Assembly (NCBI GenBank): GCA_038502055.1
Contig: JAXRKN010000036.1
Location: 1,922,001 to 1,986,000 of the forward strand
DNA: 64,000 nt
Direction: 5' to 3'
DNA from: Tanytarsus gracilentus
Taxonomy: Eukaryota > Arthropoda > Insecta > Diptera > Chironomidae
The notes under the pieces were generated by a model, which had not been told where the DNA came from, did not search any database, and saw only the letters and a list, made by a program, of their open reading frames with translations. This document shows positions 36,401-49,400 of the stretch, one piece after another. Position 1 is the stretch's first letter, and every line of letters begins with the position of its first letter. The position numbers and the translations under genes are program-made.

Positions 36401-38577
36401 CAGCGTCTATTCGTCATGTGAAATTCAATTAATTCCATCCCACGTGTGGACACAGAAAAAAAAATTTCTTGTTTATTTTCCTTAAAAATTCTTTTTGATT
36501 TTGATTTTCGACTTCAAAAAATTTTACAACCCAAGCGATAATTTAAGTCCATAAGTGGATTCCATAATAGAAAAGTGTTTCATGATGTCAAAAATTGCTC
36601 GCTTCCCACCTCATAAAGATGATCATTTTCTACTTCACCTTGCCGTTGTTGCTTCTTTATGAGATCTATTAATCATATGAGAAATGAGATGCCATTCGTT
36701 GCGCGGCAGCATAAAATAAATACCACTTTTGCCTATTTGAGCAGCTGACAAAAGTTATTAATAACAGAGAATGCATGTCACCAGTAAATATTTGAGATGA
36801 GGAAAGAAAAATAATTCATCATTTTCTGGATTCTTTATTTATATAAAATTCCATTCCTTAAAAAAACTGACGAGACTTTGAGGAAGCATTTTTTTTATAC
36901 AAACTTTACTCAACTTTTTTTTGAGTTCAATAAAAAGTTTTCCCTGCCTTGGTCGAATTTCCGATGAAGAGCTTCGAGTGCTGGCATTTATTGATTTTTT
37001 ATTTCATACTCCACGCTCTGCTTATATCAACATCATCATCATCAGCGTTTCCTACTTCCTCTTCATTCCTCTCGGTGCCTTTTTATGCTATTCTTCTTTA
37101 GGAATTTGTGTTCCGCAGCAATTCCTTTTTGAAAAATTATTTCTAGCTAAAAGAAAAATATGAAACAATTTCATCGTTGACTTCTATCTCTCTTTGTGTG
37201 TCATTCCTCGGTCTATATGGCATGTGTGGTATGACGAAAGTTCAAAAATTATTAAACATATAAAAAAAGTTCTGAAAGCTACCTGGGGGGATTTTGATAT
37301 CCTTTTTATAAAGCTGTATACTGATTATTTTCCCACCACACAATGAACAGATTTCTCTCCGCTGTCTTTTTCCTCCATCGAGCGTTTATAAATTTTCATA
37401 CCATAACTTACCACATTATAATATTTTGTATCTCGTGCATGCTTTAAAAGACACCGCACTGCCTCTGCTGCTGTGTTTCTGTTAAATACTAAATTGAAGC
37501 ACAGAAGCGTATATAAAATGCGACATGCTCTAATATCTGAAATTTATTGATCGCGTTGGCAAATTTTAAGATCGGGAAAAGTTTAACGTGCTTTTGGGGA
37601 AAATTTAAGCGATGCGTTTGGGTTTAGGAGAGCATGGCAATGTTCAAGGAGTTTACTGTGAAATTTTTGAGAGTACTTTAGGGTGTTTTAAAGCACTTCG
37701 AAAAAAAGTTTATTTTTTATTCAATTTTTGTGGCTTTGGCTCAACATTTTGTACTTAAAAATGTAATAATGTAATGGAATAATAAACTGGTGTATTTCAT
37801 ATGAAAAATCTCAACTAACTGAACTTATTTTAAATTTTCCTCTCCCCATTTCAAATCATGAAAATTATTATTATTTTTTTGCAAGCTTTCATATTCATAC
37901 AATAATCCTCTTCCATATGTTGATGCGAGGATGTGTGTTGCAAATATCTGTGAGTACATGAGATGAAATGAGTGAAGGAAAAAATCATCCGAGAGTAAAG
38001 GGATTACAAAGAATTTTTTTAACATACGAAACGAGGAGCGGATTATGATAGCTTTAAAATGGAAGCGAGACCCAGAAATCTCTCACACGCGAATAGGCAA
38101 AGGGAAATGGGGGTTTAACATATATTTTTTGCATAACAACCTCACCCGGAGTTAACTGGTAAGGTTGAGAAAAAATTAAAACAAGTTTTTTATTATTAAA
38201 GAAACGTGAACACAACACATGTCAGACGAGCAGCGAGCCAAATTCCATTTAGAGAGTGAAATTCAGTGAAAAATTAATTTCCATTTCAGTGAAATGCTTT
38301 TTCATCCACAAAAATCCACTCCCTTTACTCGACTCAAGCTGACATATAATTTTCATGATGCGATTTTATGGCAGGAAAAATGTGAATATTTCCGGTCGTA
38401 TTTCAATAAATTTAGGAGATTTATATGTCGAAGGTTGCCATCTTACGCCTATACGAACACACCTTAGATTTTCATCGTTCCATTATTAACACGCCATCCT
38501 AGCTATAGTCAATAAATACATTTTGAGCCTAATTGTATTTTATATCCATGCTATCTAAACGATTGCATAACGGGAGA
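33480..38577. other. intergenic, no supported gene
   Basis: About 5.1 kb of AT-rich DNA. A T-tract ending in TTTTGTAG at about 34985 precedes an open stretch (GYPIKVPKGVKKLVQ), but no donor or partner exon follows, so I do not call it. Short ATC and CT runs occur near 37030 and 34880. Confidence 0.45.
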
Positions 38578-38683
38578 AGGGTGACCAGGATTTTTTTCAT
38601 TAAATTGCAACAAAACTTTTTTCTTAAAATTTTAATTTTTTTTCTTAAAATAAGAAGTAAAAAATTCTTCCGATAGTCAGCCT
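38578..38683. mobile_element. MITE copy, 106 bp, AGGSTGACCA family
   Basis: The left end is AGGGTGACCAGGAT; the right end is GATAGTCAGCCT, whose inverse is AGGCTGACTATC. Same length class and ends as the copies at 2110 and 33369, with a T/A-rich core. No clear target duplication remains, so this copy may be older. Confidence 0.6.
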
Positions 38684-41600
38684 ACGTAACACTATTATAA
38701 AAATATCACCCTCCTCACCTACGCTTATCCGTGAATATATACATTTATGTGATGGAGGATTTTGCTTCGTATTATTAAACTAATGGCATTAAATTTCTTC
38801 TGACCTCTTATTAATTCTTCACTTCCAAGTTCCAACATGACAATACTCGTGTGGATATGAAAAGTGTAATCGAAAAAGATTAAGTGGATCGAGAGGGGAC
38901 AATTTTATATTAATATCCATAAATGCCCAGTGAGAATAAAAATATTTTACATCAAACTTTTTAAGGACTTAAATAAATAAAGTTATTACTCACATAAAGG
39001 ACTTTTCATATATTTTTTATTAATATTTAAAAACATTTAAAAATTCAAGGAGCAAGTTTCTCTAGCTAAGAATAGCAAATTCTGGAAAGAACACTCCACA
39101 GGGACTCATGAAAATTTACAATGTCATGACACACCGTAAACACGTTTATTCTCTGCTATTCCATTCCGAGATTGCGTAAATATTCATAATATAATTTTGC
39201 TAATGTAACTCGCACTCACTTGAAAGGAGAGAAAAAAAACGGAAGCAGCATGAGGTGGTGGCGAAATGGCAAAATAGTCAGGAAGGAAGGGTTTGGCATC
39301 CGGAAAAATTTCGAATTCGATGTCATGAAACAGTTAATTTATTTCGTCCTTACGGCAAACGACACCTTAAAAGGCTTTTAAGGGAGTTTCGGAAGCAACA
39401 AAAAAGGAAAAATGGAATGTTAATATTAAGCTATGCGATCATTTTTCACAATTTCTCTATCAAAAAGTTGAAAAATATTTTCTTCGTGCCTTCATCGAAA
39501 GCGAAAGTTTTCGTACGTTGAAACTAATTGTTTATATTATGATTAAGATATTGTCATGCACTCAAGAGTCTCTATTTCGAAAACTTTGTCGTGGTGTAAG
39601 AAAAAGACATTTCGTGCCTGAAACTTTCGGCCGAAGAAGAATGAAGCGACAAAATGATGATACAGACAATAAACTCAGTCGTATGTGATAAATAATTTAT
39701 GTGAGGATATTTCATAAATTTCCTAAAATTTAAATCTTGAAAATTCATTCGAGTCCAAAGTCACTATGCAACCACTCAATTCCATTTTGACTCAATACCA
39801 AGAAGGAAATCTCTTAAAAGCAAACTTTTTTCTTCCTTTAATGTATTTAGTATCACAATCGTGGATATAAGATATTTTTTGCAACAACCTTTCGTGAAAT
39901 TTATTGCGTAAAAATTTACTCCGATTTTTAGGGTGAAATCGGATGAGAAAATCTGGTGGGTTTGCACATCTGTTTATATTTTAGTCGAGCGTCCTAGGAA
40001 CAAAAATTTTATCATAAAAATAATTAAGGATTTTTGAGTGTCGATATGATAAAATTATTTAATTATCAAAAATACAATCCAAAATTGACAGAGCATGGAA
40101 AAGGCATAAGTCTCACAATACTAATCGATTTTTAATTTAATCTCACTCTAATGCCGTCATTGTTCGATGTTAATGCAGTCCATGGCCGCTTTAACTTGAA
40201 TTCTTAGCTACCGCAATACCATAAATTGATTATGGGTAATTGCGTTTGAAAGTATAAACCATTTGTGGAATTGAGTTTATTTTCAGCAAACATTTTCTTG
40301 GCAGCGAAAGACCGCCAAACCTTTTTTTCATCCTCCCACTTTTCCCTCTCTCCATATCACTGACTGCTATAGCATCCTTATTAAGAGGCATTAAAAATAT
40401 TCCAAGCACGTTTCTAATATTTTTCTTATCATCTCATTTCTCGGTCGCTGCTGCTACTTTTTTCTTTCTTTCACTCATTTTTTCTCCTTTTTTGGTATCT
40501 TAAAATTGTTTATTTATTTAAAAGGCTTCTTTATTTATTTTATAATGAGAAAAAAGTAAAATATTATATGCTAAATTTTTGGCATGAATTCAGACGCAAA
40601 ATAATATCAAAAAGGAGAACTGAAAGATAGAGGATGGACTTTGAAATTTATTACTTACAAGAGTCTTCCTTATTTTGTTTTTCTCTTACTTGCTTATGCA
40701 TCACTTTTGCGTTGTAGGTTGGATTCACAGCTCTGTGAAGAAGTAGAGCACTAGAACAGAAGTTTTTTGGAACACGAAAGAGTTAAAGTTAAAGAGTTAA
40801 ATGGAAAGGAATTAATTTTTTAAAAAGTTATGGTTTAAATATTTTTAAATTTTTCATTTAATGTCAGAAGCGGATGACTTACATATTCACAAAAATATTG
40901 AGTAAATTATTCAACGACCAACAAAAATTATATTTGACCTAAAAAAGAGTTTAAATTTTATTTTCCTTTAAAATTGATTTAAAATTTAAATTAATTTAAT
41001 AAAAATTTAATTAACTTCTTCATTTTTTGTAATTGCCCATCTCTATTTAACATCACATGAATGATCATTTAATAAATTATGGATTTTTTAAGTAATGAAT
41101 TTTTTATCATCCAATCACCGAAGAATAAACATCGTTTCTCTTTTGTTTGTCATCCCTTGAAAATTTTCATATTCGTCACGAAAAAGGATCACGACGCAAC
41201 CGATTTGTGCATGAAAAAAGGAGAGAAAAAATCTAATTTTAAAAACAGCAGCGATTGAATGAATAAACGAGAGAGAAAAGATGCGGAAGCTGTTTGTTTA
41301 ACAACACCATCGTTCATTCATCTTCGTCAGGACTCTCATTCGGTTGGAAATAAGTCCATCAACTGTGCTGTCTGCTTGTTCCTTTTTGTTCTAAGGAGAC
41401 ATGCACGAATACAGAAACAAGGACGCTTGGCTAATGAATGGAAATCATTCAATAAACTTCTGCTGCTGAATCTTAAGATGATTTGTTGAGTTTTTCTTCG
41501 CCACTCGAGCACATTCGATGGTTGGTGATTAATAGTTTGAGTGTGTGTATGTTTTGTGTGTTTCGAGCGGTTATACAATGGGTTTTGTGTCCTTGATGCG

Positions 41601-42392
41601 ATTAAATGGATGATTGGAGAAATTCGTCGAAAAAAACTTTTAATGCGATTAAATTTTTTATCTCCAGTTATTCAGACATTCGACAGCGTTGATTGATTTA
41701 ATTTTGTGCGTTAGGCTTTTGATAGAAAAATTCTATTCATAATTTATCTCTGATTTTTCCGTTCTAAAAACTTTGAATACTTACGAAACCTCAAAATTTA
41801 AAATCATACGTACAGTGTCCTATTTTATCGCTCTTGAAGATGTCGAGGAGACAGCTGCAAGACTTCAATAAAATCAATATATGAAGCAAGCTCATGATTT
41901 ATACTGAGAGATGCTTCGATGTGTTCTGAGGAGGAAAAAAGGGAGCGAGAGCACAAAAGAGCAGAGATCGCTCTCAAAAAACGGGTCGTTAAGTGGTAGC
42001 AAAGAGGATGAAAAATAAAATGAAAAAAGCTCGAATTTCACATCATCATTGCCAATGTGTTTGTATTCACACTCACGTTTTTCTTGCCACATAACGAGAA
42101 AATATAAAAAAAGGGAAGAAGCTCGACGAAGGGATTTGCTTAACGTCACCCCAGCGGAAGAAAATGTATTTAATGAAGCATGACTGAGAATTGAGCTGAA
42201 TATGGATGAAATTACAAGCATATGCTTTAATTTCATTACTACCCGCATACACAAAATGGTTCACACAATTTAAAAATAATATTAATGATGATACGGCTGT
42301 TGTGATTGTTATGCGTAATGCGCATTATGTGTATTTAAAAATTAAACGTCCATGAAAATTGATGGATTTATTTATAATTTTATGGCCTGGGA
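38684..42392. other. intergenic, no supported gene
   Basis: About 3.7 kb of AT-rich DNA with no recognisable gene, RNA or mobile element. Confidence 0.45.
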
Positions 42393-42398
42393 TTTATT
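42393..42398 (-). promoter_or_regulatory. AATAAA poly(A) signal overlapping the stop of the unrecognised gene
   Basis: On the minus strand the hexamer runs 42398-42393 and shares two bases with the TAA stop (42399-42397). Another AATAAA lies about 25 nt further downstream. Confidence 0.45.
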
Positions 42399-43284
42399 AA
42401 ATTTCAATAGTTTTTAAGTTGAGTTTTTCTGAAGGATATTTAATAAATTTTTTAAACTCATAAAATTTAAAGTTTGCTTTTTCTTTGGTGATTTTAGATT
42501 GAATAATTTTTTTAATGAAGTTCACGCACATTTCACGGCATCTGAGATTTGAGTTTCCTCCTCCTCCCAAATAAATTGCATTGATCATAAATTGAGATGT
42601 GAGCTTGTTGTGGATTTCATTAAACGCGACGGTTTGAGTCAAACTCTGATAAAAGTTAAATAAAATTTTAAGTTTTTTACTCTCTTTAAAATATTTAATT
42701 TATTAGCAGTTTAGAACTTTACCTCCAAAGACCGACTTGAAATGTCTTCTTGCGTCAAATCCGGGTCATAAATATACACGGAATTATCATAAAACAGCAT
42801 TACTTGCAAATGCCAGTTTAATTCATCGATTTTGTTACTCAACGCGTAAATCGTTCCGTGTGATGAAATGGATGCAAATAAATCGTCATAAAGTCCATAA
42901 TTTTTTTCATTTTTAATTTCATGTCGATGACAAAAATTTCTTCTTTCTTGAGCATTTCTAAATAAAATCTAAAAACATTTTATTAAGTTAACAAATATTT
43001 TTTAAGAAACTTGAATGAGATATCTAAAAACACAAGCAGATATTTTTATTTTAAAATTTTAAAGTTTTCAGCTCTAGATTTTAAACAATCACAGTTCAAA
43101 CAAATTAAGAGTTTTTTTAGTAAAATTATTAGATAAATATTTTTTATCAATGAACCTCAACAGGATGAACATAAAGATGAACTTTTTGTGCAAGTTTTGA
43201 CAATTGATTAAGGATTAAAGACATCAAGTCATCATCGTATGGATCCGGCGTAGGAATCGCTAATAATTCATTGATGAAACTCAT
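42397..43284 (-). CDS. unrecognised three-exon gene, 207 residues
   Basis: I do not recognise this protein. Three minus-strand exons join without shift at phase 0: 43284-43156, 42968-42723 and 42645-42397. The second intron is 77 nt with good sites (GTAAAG donor, TTTTATCAG acceptor). The first is 187 nt with a good acceptor (TGTTTTTAG) but a poor donor (GAG then GTTCAT), which is the weakest joint. The product starts MSFINELLAIPTPDPYDDDL and has no signal peptide or membrane helix. The middle exon reads DLFASISSHGTIYALSNKID and VMLFYDNSVYIYDPDLTQED, and the C-terminal exon has AIYLGGGGNS and CVNFIKKIIQ before a lysine-rich tail. A TATA box and initiator-like CCAGTT sit about 100 nt upstream of the start. 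It could be a lineage-restricted gene, a fast-evolving member of a known family, or a decayed copy. Confidence 0.55.
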
Positions 43285-43383
43285 TTTTAATTTTTTTTTT
43301 AAATTGTAGATAAATTTTTCTTCAAACGTTTCTATGATAAATTTCAAAGCCTTTTTTTGTCCAGAAAGTGAAATACCTCAAAT

Positions 43384-43415
43384 AACTGGATTTAAATTTT
43401 AGAAAAAAGTTTATA
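43384..43415 (-). promoter_or_regulatory. candidate TATA/initiator of the unrecognised gene
   Basis: On the minus strand TATAAA spans 43415-43410 and CCAGTT spans 43389-43384, with the A at 43387, 28 nt from the first T of TATA. This predicts a 5' UTR of about 100 nt. TATA-like strings are common in DNA this AT-rich, so the support is moderate. Confidence 0.4.
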
Positions 43416-46400
43416 CTAAATAAATTATCCAAACTTTAGTGTACGTAGGAATCCAATTCAACTTTTTTAAAGCATTCCGAAATCAATTGATTTTAATAGA
43501 ATTTGCATGTGGTTTGCAAAAAAATGCAGAATTCAATTAGCTTTCAATATAGTAAAAGTTTAACGGTCAAAAGTTTTCACATATAGCAATCTGATGTTTT
43601 TTCATTACCATCACACAACTTTCCACGAGTCATTCAAATTCAGGAATTTTCAATTAATTTAAAACTTTGTTTCACAATCACAGAAAAAAGTAAAACAAAA
43701 AAAATTTCCCACACAAAATAGAGGAAGTTATTACGGGATCGAGAGAGAAAAGAACTTTTCCTGCGGTACACAATAAATAACGTGCCATAAACAATGGATT
43801 TAAATGTAAGTTTGGGTTTACGCCTCTCAGTACATTTCCATTTTCATTCACTGATGATTATTATGTGCTGCTTCTGTTATTTCTCTCGTCTTTGCAAGGA
43901 TGGCAACAAAGAAGAAAATCGTGATTTCACATACACATCCAATAACAATTGCTTCATTATTATTATTCTCTTATTTCTGAAGAAAAAACAGTTGCAAATA
44001 TTATAATGCGAAATTTGCAAGGGATGGAAATGTTTCATTAAAAAGTATGAAATTAAAAATTAAATATTTTAAAATAATAAAAAGAAAAAATGAATTAAGA
44101 AATCCAAGTTGCTCGTCCCTTCTTCAAGTACCATCAAGTGGGAGAAAATTCCACACAGCATTAACATTACTTTCCCTCCTTGCTCATCCGTTCATTCATT
44201 CCATTTGGATTTACACGAGGCACACACATTCAAGGGCACCACAGAGGAAAGAAATTTTGGTTTCGTGTTGTATTAAATACTTATGGGGAGAGAAAGTATA
44301 AATGAGCAAGAAACAACCATCAACTTACTCTATCTCGAGAATGCTCCCGGCTCTTCCCATGTAAACCAAAAAGCTTACATTTAGGTAGCATGATATAAGT
44401 AACACTGGTCTTGAGCCATATTGAGGGTAATAAATTTCAATCATTTTACACAATTTTTTTCTCACTTGTCAGAAAATCGCAATTTGAATTGTTTTTCGCT
44501 ACTCCCGAATACCTCGATTTTCTCATACATGACTTATGTGGTACTGTGTTGTGACTCAAAAATACCATTTGATGAAAATGAAAAAATAAAATATTTTTTT
44601 GTGAGAAATCACCTGATTGGTTAAACTTGATAACGAATGATTAAATTTTTTTTGATAATCATTTGACATCCATACAGTATTGAAAGTAGTAAATAAATTA
44701 TTTGATATACCGTGATTATGTCGACAACAACAAGAAGAGAAAGGAAAAATTGTTTCACAAAAAAGAGGAGGAGTTGGGTTGTAAGATTGCACAAGCCTCT
44801 GTTGTTAGCATTTGCGAATATTTATTATGAGAAATTTTTTTCTCTTCTCACATATTTTTCACATTCAATTTTTCTTTACATCGAAATAAAGTGAGAAAAT
44901 GATTGAAAACGTAGATTGTGTGAAGGCAGTGGGTTAGCAATGAGGAGAGGCTGGCAAGGTTGAATGAGTGAAAGAAAAAGAGGAAATTGTAATACTCCGG
45001 GTGGGTTTACGTAGATTTTTATTGTTGTATACATTCAGTTGATGATACATTACGTAAAATGACGAACAGGTGCGCTTGATACGCTCAATTATGGGTAATA
45101 GAATTTTTATATGTCTTTTTTATGTCGACCGAGGGTATTTTGAGTGATACGGGAGGGAATTAATTTATGTGTGGGTTAATGAATGAATCATAATTAAAAA
45201 AATCCAGCTGAAATTTTCAATTAAATTTTGGCTTATGAGTTTGCTAAAATTTTGATGAAAAATCACGAAATATTAAATTTTTGAAAGGTCTAAAATTAGA
45301 AAATTTTATTAAATTTTTTTCCATTTTCAATTAATTATTTTATAAAAATCTGAGCGTCATTTTATGAGATTGATAGATGTCACATTTAAGGACATTTTTC
45401 CTTTATATAAAAAAATTTACCTTTAAAGCTCTTTAAAAATATTTTTTTCTAGATTTTTCTAAAAATGATGAACGATAAGAAGAGGAAGCAAGTGGCCTCA
45501 TTCTCAATGCCAAGTAGGAAGTTGTGGTTGCGGTAAGAAGAGAAGAGGAAGAAAAAGAAAAGCTAAATTTCATAAACTGCGATATGGCTTTCAACAATTG
45601 ATTTATTTCACGCACAGATCGGAGCTTATTTTTTCATTTTTCATGCACCATCCTTCGAGTTTTATCTCTCAACCCACTTCCGTTGCAAAATAAAATTATT
45701 CATTTAAGGCACAACCGCAGCTTGCGTAAAATTTTCTCAAATGAAATTTAATTTTGATGACTCTCGCCGAAAATTTTAACTTCATTTCCATACAAATTAC
45801 AAATTACAACATCATGTTCATTTTCATCACTTTCTCACCGCCTTTTCGATGCTCACATCAGCTATGTGTGAGTAAATTAATGGAGATTTACTTAGTTAAT
45901 AGCGAAGTAACAACAAATCGGTGTGTGCATTAAACTCAACATTAATTTTGGCTCAAAAAATTATTCATGGCGAGAGGAAATTTCAGCTTCACGTTATCAC
46001 AGCAGTTGTGTGTTGCAAAATGCCACTTCCTTCTCGTGCCGTTGAGGCAGAAAGCTCTCACAAGCATATTAAGTCATCTGTAAATTTATGGCAGCCATTT
46101 TTCATCAAAGAAGAAAAAAGTTTTTGAGAAGTCTTATATGAAAAGTTAATATGAAAGTTATAACCGACTTTGAAACGAAAAACATTAAAGAAAATGGGGT
46201 CGTTTGTGGGGTTTGTCTCAAATAAATGTTTTCGGATGTTTGAAGAAAAATTTCATGTCTCACTGTCGAAATTTCCCAACAAACACGCCAAAAAAGGATG
46301 AAGTATAAAAAATAACAATTTTGCTCTTATAACATCGCCCATAAGTTATCATTTGAGGCAATTAGTATAATAGCGATAAATCACTGTACTACTTACGTCA

Positions 46401-49400
46401 TGCGAAACCTCCACGCTTCCCCTTAAAATATTTATGTTGTTCACAGAGGCTCATAAAAAATTTTAATCTTCTCATGTCTTCTTATTGAATTTCTCGCCAC
46501 ACTGAAACATCTACAAAAGAATTCTCTTTTTTCTTCGTTGAAAAATGCGCGATCTAAAACCCGCAAATATTTTAATTAATTTTCATTGAAAAACGAGTCA
46601 GGAATTTTTGATGATTCATGATGGTGAGCATTAAAAGTATTTTTTGTAGCTGTTGTATATATTCAGATTTTTGCGAATGTTAAGGAAACACATTTTAGTG
46701 ACTCGACATAAATTTTCTTTCAGCATCCAACGGTCATTCATAATTAAGTTTCCATCAATCTTGTTGCTGTATGACCTTTATCAAAAAAGAATTATGGATA
46801 TTGTGCAAGGGAAATTTTGGTTTATTAAAAATTAAATTTTAAACGATTATAAAAGGTAGAATTTTATGAATGAAAAATTTTAATAGCTGAAATTTGAATA
46901 TTTTCTGTAAACAATTTGTAAACAATCTGCATTGAATTTATTATCGTTAATTCATGAGCTACAAAGCCCCTGATTTCAACAACACGAATTTTACAACATC
47001 CATTATGAAAACATCAAAAAAATGATGTCATGTCTAAAATTTATGATGTGAGGGTTAACATCGAGCATTGATGCGGCATGATTTAATGCACATATCCTTC
47101 GTACACCCCTTTAACAAAGCCATGCTAGCTTTCTGGCAAGTAAAGCTCAAAAAGGTCAAATTACTTTGGTTTAAAATTCTTCTTTTTCTCCAAACTTGTT
47201 TTTTCAGTAACCGAGTCCAGAACATTGCCATCATCCATCCACACCATGGCAAAACACATATTTTTTCTCTCTCACTTTCATGTTATGAAAAAAAAAGTTG
47301 AAAAAGAGTCCTCGGAGAAATTCAACAATTCACAAAAATGGAACTTATTGTTTTGAACCTCTCCGAGCAGGAGCATTTTCACCTCGTTTCTGTCGGCTGT
47401 TAGTATGACAAAGGACAGCAGAACGAGAGAAAAAAAAGATTTATTACGTCAGTGAAGTAAAAATTGGGTAACTTTTTTTTTCATGTTCCACGTTTATGGT
47501 GGCGATGATGATGAGAAAAGTAAATTAATTGAAATTCAAAAAAGATGCAGTTAATCCTTTTTATGGTTGCTGGCTGATGTTGCTTTATTGTGGATCATGG
47601 TAGAGCATAATTAAGTTTAATAACCAAAAGGATGAATTAAATTTTTAAAGGCTGAAAAAAATATTTTGCAGAAAAAAATAAAAGTTATCGAAACATTAAT
47701 TAAAAATTAACAACTTTGATACAGGAAGACCAAAAAAATTAACATTTTTGCAATCTAATTTATTATTTATTTAAAAATTTGAATAAATTTCATATTTAAC
47801 GAAAACTCAATGAGCTCAGTATAAATTTTTGATTTCAGCCTAAAATTAAAATTCCAAAGAAGTTTTTGATTTGATATCGCAATTATTATGCCGTTCGCAT
47901 GTTTTGCTCGCATTGATGTATATCGTCATGACAAACATACACATTTATCGGGAATGATGATGATAATTTCAAAATCACAATGAGAATAATAAATTGACAA
48001 CAGCGAATTTGTCTCGAGAGGATTTTCTTCGTGAAAATTCTCATTTCATTATTTCAATGAGGTCTCGAAGCACAAAAATTTGAATTTAATTCCGCCTTTT
48101 TTACACTCGCACAGTAAATTTAAAATCAATTTTGTACGCACTTCTATTTGGTTACCTCTCCTGCGACGCTGCTGCCTTTTGTATATCCGCCAATGTCTCA
48201 AAGGGAGTAAAATGTAAATTTTTGCACAGCAACATTACTCGCACATATCTGAACATTTTCAACGTACAAACCTTTTCCTCCTCTCTACATCATTTTGCAA
48301 TTCGTTTTTGCCAGCACACACACACGAAAATGGAAACTTCTCTATGGAGCAGATATTCAAGCATTTATTAAGTAGAAGTGGTAGATAATATCATATGTGT
48401 GTACTCGATGAGTTTTCTGAAATGTGTGAAAGCACAATCGTGTTTTATCATCAACGGAAAATAATTTGATAATCTCAGAGGAGAGTGTGAGGGGTTGATT
48501 TTGAAAATGATGTCACGCGTTTTATGTTTCGAAATTTTTTTATTGATTATTAATATTGTAAAGTTTTTATTAATTACTTTTAAATTATTTATTTATTAAA
48601 AGACCTTAAAAAATAATTTGATGAAAATATTTCTCAAATTCATCTCTAAATATTTTTATCTAACTTCTCCGACTTCTTTGGCCAACCAAAAATATTCACA
48701 GTCCATTTATTCTCAATTTTAAGTTAACACAAATTGAGATATCCAAATAAATCCATTAAGAGGCGAGAGAAATTCTGAAATAATTTATGAACTTCAATTG
48801 CGGAAAAATTTCAAAAAGGAAATGTTTGAAAATTATTTTAATGGACTCTTGCGGACATGACTGTGGTTGAATATTAATTGAGTGAAAATGTGGCTGCAAA
48901 ATAAGATAACAAAAAATTTATTTTTTGACGTGACTTATTTTTAGGTGAAAGGCGGAATAAAATATTTTTTTATACGAAAATGAAATTTGATATTTTCTAA
49001 AAATGTTTATAAAAATATTTTAAATAAAATCACTCACACTCTTTTTATATAAAAAGATCTTAAATTTATTTCAACTAAACTTTGACCCTGCAAAAGCTCA
49101 AGCATTGAATACCGAAGTCCCGATGATACATTAAAATAATGAGTTAACATTAATATTGCTGGTAAATGGACAGAGGAAAGAGCATTCGAAAGAATTGTGG
49201 GAGTGAGAAAAAAGGTACACAATTATTTATTCTTCCCTCTCTCCTTTTTTATCCCGGTTGATTTTATTTTCATTTTCCCACTTGGAAAAATACTTCATGG
49301 CCATAATTAAACGGCATGTTTCAAATATTCATCTCAACTTCATTGTCGAGTATAGCGAGCGATGAAAAATGTGAGCCTGAAAAGAATGAAAAATAAATTA

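Noticed and set aside
39255..39521. Basic 88-codon plus-strand frame with FRPYGKRHLKRLLREFRKQQKRK
   Set aside because: Lysine/arginine-rich by local purine bias; no known domain and no splice or promoter support.
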